A DNA stretch of 64,000 nt from Apodospora peruviana (taxonomy: Eukaryota > Ascomycota > Sordariomycetes > Sordariales > Lasiosphaeriaceae). Both the position numbers and the translations under genes were made by a program. Location of the stretch: the NCBI GenBank assembly GCA_033439685.1, contig JAUEDM010000008.1:62001-126000 (forward strand), written 5' to 3'. The notes under the pieces were generated by a model. The model was given only the letters and a program-made list of their open reading frames with translations, was not told where the DNA came from and made no database searches. Positions 57,899 through 64,000 of the stretch are shown in pieces; position 1 is the stretch's first letter, and each line of letters opens with the position of its first letter.

Positions 57899-58023
57899 TG
57901 TAAAATTGTTGAGCTGTGATCGGGTTCGATGAGGCAGTGAAGGCTGTAGGAGAATTAGCCGTACGTGGACTGCTGGTGTTGTTGGGCGATGTGGAAGAGT
58001 GAGGTTGTGCGGCAGAGGGTCAA

Positions 58024-58034
58024 ACCGTCAATTG
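58024..58034. repeat. Target-site duplication, left copy
   Basis: ACCGTCAATTG occurs here and again at 58705-58715, directly flanking the LINE fragment. This is the expected footprint of target-primed reverse transcription. Confidence 0.9.
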
Positions 58035-58704
58035 CATGGATGGAATTTATTTCGCCCGGAGGCACTAAGTCTAAAGGGCCTATGCACGCTAACTACATTC
58101 GGTTCATATGCTTCTACCATTGCCTCGTCCAAGCCCTCTACTTTTTCACCTTTAGACCGCCGACGCCTCTTGTCGTATTATTAGCCAATCGCCTGGGAGT
58201 TTATATTCTCCAAGTGTTCAGCATCCTATCTTCAGCAGCTAAAGCAGGATCTGCTGGTTGAGGCTATGTGGGCCCCTTGGTCAAGTTCTCTTACTGCGAT
58301 GCATCTATTCTCTGTGCGTCCAAATCCAGTCTTCCCGTTGACATGGCATACTTGATCGTTGCCTGAACTGCCATCATATCTGTGACCATTTCTCGGGGTC
58401 CGATGGCGCTTTCCTCCCAGATAGAACGAGAGACTCCCCCGTCTTGTTGTTGTACATTGAAGCATACCTTCTGGTAAAGCTGTCCACCTTACGCATCGTA
58501 GCAGAAAGTGATCCACTGTTTCCTTCGCATGGCCGCAATCGCATTGGTCGGATTCAGCAGCCCCAATCTTATATAAAAATCCGTTCAATCTCACCATCCC
58601 TGTCCGGAGTTGTGCCAGTATACAGGCCTCTTTTCGCTTCAGCTTGTCGTACAGGTCGTGAGTGTGTCTGCCCGGGAGCGCCACATCGATGGTCTTTGAG
58701 AACT
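58035..58704 (-). mobile_element. Truncated LINE (Tad-like) fragment, copy 2
   Basis: This is nearly the same sequence as 16898-17578. The minus strand encodes the reverse-transcriptase C-terminal end: LPGRHTHDLYDKLKRKEACI, LRTGMVRLNGFLYKI, CDCGHAKETVDHFLLRC and VRWTALPEGMLQCTTTRRGS, with a frameshift after FYLGGK relative to copy 1. It is flanked by an 11-bp target-site duplication, so this short form was inserted as a unit. Its 5' end is the same base as in copy 1. Confidence 0.88.
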
Positions 58705-58715
58705 ACCGTCAATTG
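58705..58715. repeat. Target-site duplication, right copy
   Basis: ACCGTCAATTG, identical to 58024-58034. Confidence 0.9.
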
Positions 58716-59026
58716 GTCAGGCAAAGCGCGTCTCCCACTGAAGAAGGTTCTTGTCGGCCCGTCAGTGCTGGCATGCTGGCTGCCAGACGGGTAACGGCCC
58801 GGCATCGTTGCAGCTGCTGCCCCACCTTCGGGTCAAAGAAGGCTCCGGCGCGGAACTCTATTGGCGGATTGCCGACGGCACGCCAAGCCGCGGAACCTTC
58901 GTCACCAATTGTCAATTGCAGCCACTTTCATGCCAAAAGACTTGCACAGCCCAAACGCCTTTGACAACCCGATCACATCAAAATTCGCGTCAACCTCTGC
59001 AGGCAGGCAAGCAACCGAGATTCATC

Positions 59027-61072
59027 ATGTCAGGCGTGTCGGACGCGTCGGGAGACTTCGACCACGATCATCGTCGCGATGACGATGACGAACAAAGCAA
59101 CTCGGACGCGTCGGAACATTCAGACATGGAGTCAAACAGCGACGACGAGTCCGACATGGAGTCGGGCAACCAACTGCTGGATCTCGAGGCCGAAGAATCG
59201 GGCGCTAGTGACTCCCAGTCTGAATCCGGGTCCAGCATGGACGGCTACGGCGACGGCTTCTTCAATCGGGAAGAGTCCCCCCCCCGTGACGAGCTGCACT
59301 TCTTCCCTCAGTTCATGCGTCTCCCCCTCGAGCTCAGGCAGCACATCTGGGAGCTCTTTTGCCCCGATATCACAGCAGCGGGACGCGTTTATGAATTTGA
59401 GTTGGGCATGTGCCCTAACCGAGCGGGTTATTGCGCCCTCTACCCGATACGTTTCGATGAGCAGGCGGCGGCCCCTCGTGCGCTTCTAGCCACCAATCGC
59501 GAGAGCCGCCAGTTCGCCTTGCGTTCCTTCCCAGACACGCTCCCCACCGAGATAGGAGGGCTTCCGTTCAACAAGGAACGCGATATCATCAAATTGGGCT
59601 TCTTCCACGAGGGGGTGGCGTCGATGGACCCACGGCAACTGAAGAACATCAGAAACATTGCGTTTTCGCTTCCCGAGCGCAGACCCAGGGATTATCGTCA
59701 TGTCTGCAGCATGATAAAGATGTATCCTAGCATCAAACATATTTATGTTGATGTCGAATTCGGGCTAGAGTACGATTCATTTACGGCAACCAAGAAATGC
59801 CTTGGCTGGTGTGCACTCGAGACGCACCATCACTTTTTCTTCGACACTATCGAGTTACAGCAAGGGCTTGCCACCTATCTAGAATTCGTCTACTGCTGGC
59901 CCAACTTGGTTCGTCATCCCGAGTTTCCCAAGTACTGGAGAGAAACCCGTCCGAATTCCTGGCCTGGAGTGCGGCTTCTGTCCTTGTTGGAGAATGACCC
60001 AGATTGCCGCGAGTTGATTGGCGATGATACGGTCTTACCGCTGGTCAGCTTTTCTGACAACGCAGATTTCCAAAACTTTTTGAACAAGGCAGAGACGGGA
60101 CATTTGGATGACTCCAGCGATTCTGATGACCACGACGGCGAGGAAGAGCCAGACGAATACGAGAGTGAAGGCATCGACGACTCGGACATTGAGGAAGATA
60201 GCCACTCCGAAGACGAGGATGATCTAGTTGTGCTAGGAAGCGATCATGACAACGAGGAAGATCACTCTCAGGACGGTCAGAACGATGCGGCCGAATCGGA
60301 GTTTGGAGGCTTCTCGCCCATTTACCAAGGTCCCACGGGGCAGAACACAGCAGTCATTGATCTGACTGGGCTTGAGGTTGGCGCTGCTAATTTCTCCAGC
60401 CCCGAGCCGGAAGCCGGCTCCTCCACGGCCAGCGAGTCAGGGCCTGATGGCGAAGAGATCGAGAGACGCCCACGGGGTGCATTAAAACGCTTAAGAAGGA
60501 CGGTCGTGGATTCCGATGATGATGATGAAGAGAATGCCGAGTCGGAAGATGAAGATGATGCGCCTAGGAGGAAGCGAGCACGTGTTGCCGAGAGGAACAT
60601 GACCATCATCCTTTCATCAGATGACGAGGAGGAAGATGTCGCCAAGATGAGAAGGAACAATCGGGCCCGGGCGGTGGTTTTGGATGATGATGATGAGGAT
60701 GACGATGAAGAGGTGCAAACTGCTAGCCATAGACGGAAGACCGTCAGTGGCGATGATAGTAGCAGCGATGACGAGGAGGACGAAGAGGAAGAGGAAAGGG
60801 GCGCCAGACCACTGACACTTACCGAGCGACTCCAGGTCAACAGAGTTACACGTCGCATCGGGGAGTCATCTGATGAGGACAAGGGACGCGAGGAGTCCGA
60901 TATTGAAGAGATGGGCGGGGATGACTACGACGCCAGAGATTATGCGGACTTCCAGGATGACGAGGAGGGCTACGGTGACGAGGACCAGGGTGATGGCCTG
61001 ATTATGGGGATGGCTGAGGAGGGAGATGAGGATGACGATGAGGATGAGGGTTATTACCAGAGTTCATGTTGA
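59027..61072 (+). CDS. 2EXR-domain protein with long acidic, SUMO-interaction-like C-terminus
   Basis: A single exon of 681 residues from the ATG at 59027. The frame is open to 58751, but the extra part overlaps sequence beside the LINE and is not protein-like. After an acidic N-terminus comes a 2EXR domain (FFPQFMRLPLELRQHIWELF near residue 92, then ALLATNRESRQFAL), a module common in fungal proteins of unknown role. From about residue 360 the protein is dominated by Asp, Glu and Ser, with basic patches that could be nuclear signals (KRLRR, RRKRARVAER). Within it lie VVLGSD (about 401), AVIDLTGLE (about 441), TIILSSDDEEED (about 526) and AVVLDDDDED (about 549). All fit the hydrophobic-core-plus-acidic pattern of SUMO-interacting motifs. 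Probable nuclear protein, inferred. Confidence 0.88.
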   Translation: MSGVSDASGDFDHDHRRDDDDEQSNSDASEHSDMESNSDDESDMESGNQLLDLEAEESGASDSQSESGSSMDGYGDGFFNREESPPRDELHFFPQFMRLPLELRQHIWELFCPDITAAGRVYEFELGMCPNRAGYCALYPIRFDEQAAAPRALLATNRESRQFALRSFPDTLPTEIGGLPFNKERDIIKLGFFHEGVASMDPRQLKNIRNIAFSLPERRPRDYRHVCSMIKMYPSIKHIYVDVEFGLEYDSFTATKKCLGWCALETHHHFFFDTIELQQGLATYLEFVYCWPNLVRHPEFPKYWRETRPNSWPGVRLLSLLENDPDCRELIGDDTVLPLVSFSDNADFQNFLNKAETGHLDDSSDSDDHDGEEEPDEYESEGIDDSDIEEDSHSEDEDDLVVLGSDHDNEEDHSQDGQNDAAESEFGGFSPIYQGPTGQNTAVIDLTGLEVGAANFSSPEPEAGSSTASESGPDGEEIERRPRGALKRLRRTVVDSDDDDEENAESEDEDDAPRRKRARVAERNMTIILSSDDEEEDVAKMRRNNRARAVVLDDDDEDDDEEVQTASHRRKTVSGDDSSSDDEEDEEEEERGARPLTLTERLQVNRVTRRIGESSDEDKGREESDIEEMGGDDYDARDYADFQDDEEGYGDEDQGDGLIMGMAEEGDEDDDEDEGYYQSSC

Positions 61073-61288
61073 GTCTCACTTCAAAGTCGTGATTGGGATC
61101 GGAGTTGTATAAGGCGTAGTGGAGTACATTTTTATAGCGAGGAAGAGTCGTTCATTGATAGAGCCATATAGCAGCAGTTGCTGTCAAGTTTCAGCAGTAC
61201 CTGTATAGTAGAATCAAACTTTACGTTAATCTTTCCTTCATATACACGACTCAATAACTCCACGCATAAACGCTATGAGACTGCATTC

Positions 61289-63093
61289 TCACTGCCTGTT
61301 GGTAAAAACCAAGTTCAGCGGGCCAGGTTTTAAGATCAAGTTATTCACAGCCTCGCGCCGAATCGCGGTCCCATCCTCCCCCGCAGCCAGCTCAAACCGG
61401 TATTTGTAAACAGTGTAGCTCAGCACAAGCCGGAGGACCATCATAGCCAGCCGCTTGCCGACGCAGTTATTTGGTCCTAACACACTACAAGTCAGCTCAC
61501 ATCTCAACTTTCATCCCGCCATATATATCACTGAGAAAGAGAGACATACCAACAAGAAAAGGCATAAACGCAGCCCTGTCAAGCACCAAATCAGGCTCTG
61601 TGGTCCAGCGCTCGGGGATAAACTCCCCAGCACGAACAAACGCTTTGTCGCTCCGCTGCATCGCGTACCCGGGAACACGAATCGCTGACCCGCCGGGAAT
61701 GAACACGCCATCGACGACAAGTCCTTCGGGGGGTACCATGCGCGCTGCGTTATTGCACACGGGGTTATCGAGGCGTAGCGTTTCGTCGATGACGGCGTCG
61801 AGGTACGCGATCTTGGACAGGTCGGTGTTGGCAAACTCTGACGAAACAGACTTGCCGAAGACATTGCTGATCTCATTATACAGCTTTTCTTGGGTTAGGG
61901 GGTGCGTGGCGAGGTGGTAAAAGGCGTAGGATAATGCTGCCGCGATTGTGTCTCTGTCCATCATTAGTTTCCGCGCATACCAGGAGTTGTTGAAAGGGGA
62001 CTCACGTCGCTCCAACCAAAACCAAGCCAGCGTCAGAATACAACACATTCCGATTAAAGAACGCCAGCGGTTTCTCAGCCCGCAAATCACGGATAAAATG
62101 CTTCAGGATATCTTCCTTCCCGTTCTCGCTATCGTCCTCCCTTTCCCTCGAATCGGCCATCTGTTTCGCCAACTCATCAAACTCAGCCGCCTCACCACCG
62201 ACATTGAACCCCTTAAGCAACGCAACAGGCCAAGCAAGCTCGCCCATCTTGGCCACCTGGCCAAACATGATCTCCAACAACCGGAGCATACGATTCTCCT
62301 CGCCGGCCTCGATCGTCCCGAATTCATGCGAAAACCCAATCTTGCCCATGTGGTCGAACGTGATGAGCAGCGAGAACAATGAAGTGTCAATCGGTTTCCC
62401 GTCCACCGAAACAATTTTGTTCAGCCAGCGGTGACATATCTCGCGCGTGCTCTTCTCGTACGCTGCTAGTGAAGAGGTGGTCATGGCCTTCTCCCAGACT
62501 TGACGCCGGTAGCGGTGTTCCTCCCTATCCAAGATAGAATCGAGGTTATATTCGCCTTTGTAGTGCAAAACATCATAGACGCCGGCGTTCCGCTTGCGGC
62601 AACCGCTTCGCGAGCTGTGGATCTTTTGGATCGCGTCTGTTGACAGAATGGCCAGCTCGTTTGGTGCGATTCTGACGATGTCCGACCCGTATTTTTCGAA
62701 CAGCTTGTTCTGCTCGATGTGCATCTGTCCGTTTCTGTTGGTCCATGGGCCGTAGAACTTGGTCATTTTGGCGAATAGTGGTCCTGGGAAGTGGCTGAGT
62801 CTATGGAAGAAGACTCTGTAGATTATGATGCTTGTGAATAGAGCAGCTAGGTAGGAGGTGAACATGGCTGTCGAGACAAGGATCCCCGAGACCAATCCGG
62901 TTTGTGAGGTAGCGGCTACCGTCAAGGCTGCGTAGATGGATGTGTGCGCCATCAAGATGCCGTACGCGCTGGTGACGTGGTAGCCGCGGATAAAGTAAAG
63001 CAGGTGTGAGAGGATGCCAGTGATGGCCGCAAGTAGGCATGGTTGCACGATGCCGGCTTCACCGGCCGTCCAGGGGAGAATGAGCGGCTCCAT
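61289..63093 (-). CDS. Cytochrome P450 monooxygenase (3 exons)
   Basis: Exons 63093-62006, 61953-61550 and 61476-61289 join in frame (GTGAGT and GTATGT donors) to give 559 residues. The N-terminus has about three hydrophobic helices before the Pro-rich hinge (RLSHFPGPLFAKMTKFYGPW), the layout seen in fungal P450s annotated as tryprostatin-B 6-hydroxylase-like. The first splice creates the I-helix oxygen-binding motif VLVGATDTIAAAL. The K-helix ExxR is DETLRL, the PERF region is FIPERW, and the second splice builds the heme loop FLVGPNNCVGKRLA with the axial Cys. The loop has Asn in place of the usual Arg two residues before that Cys. It is an ER-membrane enzyme that would need a P450 reductase partner. 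Substrate unknown. No biosynthetic cluster partner is visible in the window. Confidence 0.93.
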
Positions 63094-63355
63094 TGTTATG
63101 ATCTAATTATCTGCTTCAAGCACAACATAATGATGAGAAGACGTGATGATGAGCTTGCGGGGTTTGAGACTCTTATATCCTGGCCACCGCACCTGCTCAG
63201 GAAGGTTAGTCATGTTCCATGCATGGATGAACAGGTATTGGTCGATCTTCCTAGTATCTGAGACTCTAATGCAACCTCGCATAGAACGCGAGCCCCCATT
63301 CGGATTGGTTCGGTGATAGATGTGCCACACAGCTTTGCTGCCATACATCCGATGT

Positions 63356-63394
63356 GTGTGGAATCTGCGTGTGGAATCTGCGTATGGAATCTCG
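63356..63394. repeat. 13-bp tandem repeat, three copies
   Basis: GTGTGGAATCTGC twice, then GTATGGAATCTCG. It is located about 270 bp upstream of the P450 start, so it might affect that promoter. Confidence 0.85.
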
Positions 63395-63636
63395 TAATAT
63401 GTACGGGGCTAATGCACCTCGACACATCTGCAAACCCGAAGGGCGTGATCATCAATATTTTGTCTGGACATGCTGACACCTCCCAACTTTATCTCACGCA
63501 TCTGACATTTCCTTAGAGGACCGGTCAGCAAGTCTTTGCTTATATACTATTTAATTACTTGATGACAATTAGCGGAGACTTGTGACGGCCGGTGCGATTG
63601 AACCTTGATTGAATTGATTGCGACCGTCAACGGTAT

Positions 63637-63720
63637 ATAACCCATTAGAATTCCAAAGGTTAGCACCTTTGGTATTCTGGCATCCTTTTGCAATTGAGGG
63701 GGGTTTGATGTAATGGGTTT
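63637..63720. repeat. Small hairpin element, copy B
   Basis: Ends AACCCATTA (63639-63647) and TAATGGGTT (63711-63719) are perfect inverted repeats. An internal hairpin pairs GAATTCCAAAGG with CCTTTGGTATTC (one mismatch), followed by CATCCTTTTGCAATTGAGGGG. Order and sequence match copy A at 28822-28917. Confidence 0.7.
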
Positions 63721-64000
63721 GGGTCATTGCACTGGCTGTCACAAGACTAAAAGGTCCTCTTCTTGGAATACGTCTATGACCACTGTTGCGGGGTGCAATT
63801 GCTGCAATTGTACTGACAAAAATATGTACTGCAGTAGGTGCAAAACCTAAGGTATTGGGCCCAACCTCTTAGAGGAGCAGTGCATAATACTCTAGCTCAA
63901 CACGCCGACGTCCATCTGCCCTATAGATTCCCCAAATGTCTCATCATCTCTCCCTGGGCGTCGTAAATATCATCCTACCCTAAGATCAGGTTGGTGCGAA

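Larger units (their letters stand above)
63094..64000. other. Terminal intergenic region with small repeats
   Basis: P450 promoter side. It contains the 13-bp tandem repeat (63356-63394) and hairpin element copy B (63637-63720). No gene is supported up to the window end. Confidence 0.55.

Overview
The window is nuclear DNA of a filamentous ascomycete, most likely a Sordariomycete. The signs are genes split by short introns (mostly about 45-80 bp, with GTAAGT/GTATGT donors), HET-domain genes, a DUF3176 gene, a Tad-like LINE fragment and a pogo/Fot1-type transposon, together with ordinary mitochondrial and metabolic genes. No rRNA, convincing tRNA or CRISPR array was found. Exon joins given here were checked by reading-frame arithmetic. 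Family names come from motif recognition, not from a database search.

Layout. 1-498: 5' part of a HET-domain gene running off the window. 1055-3447: secreted copper amine oxidase. 5273-6160: frameshifted MARVEL-type membrane protein gene. 6896-8150: diphosphomevalonate decarboxylase. 8583-10125: RUS/DUF647 protein. 10643-11671: cytochrome c heme lyase. 12609-13074: Kgd4/Ymr31. 15355-18274: DUF3176 gene broken by a nonsense codon, frameshifts and a LINE fragment. 18508-19998: coiled-coil protein, divergent from an Hsp70-like ATPase with seven exons (20624-22839). 23857-26955: single-pass membrane protein with seven tandem cysteine-rich repeats, the most unusual gene here. 27070-29221: decayed pogo transposase, a small hairpin element and a MITE. 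32601-34275: conserved fungal protein with low-complexity regions, followed by more than 5 kb without a gene. 39611-40194: hemerythrin-like protein. 40852-42861: IlvD/EDD dehydratase. 43887-45642: amino-acid permease. 46367-48027: MFS transporter. 48247-50380: small, uncertain genes. 51322-53918: HET protein with membrane helices and a frameshift. 54546-57898: two tandem, decayed F-box-like paralogs. 58035-58704: second LINE fragment. 59027-61072: 2EXR-domain acidic protein with SUMO-interaction-like motifs. 61289-63093: cytochrome P450.

The window therefore mixes core metabolism and mitochondrial biogenesis (about 6.9-13.1 kb), a nutrient or transport block (39.6-48.0 kb: amino-acid permease, MFS transporter, sugar-acid or dihydroxy-acid dehydratase) and fast-evolving blocks (15-19 kb, 27-29 kb, 51-59 kb). 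In the fast-evolving blocks HET, F-box-like and transposon sequences lie together and most genes carry breaks. The oxidase and the permease each have a GATAAG site upstream, which would fit nitrogen control, but this is inference.
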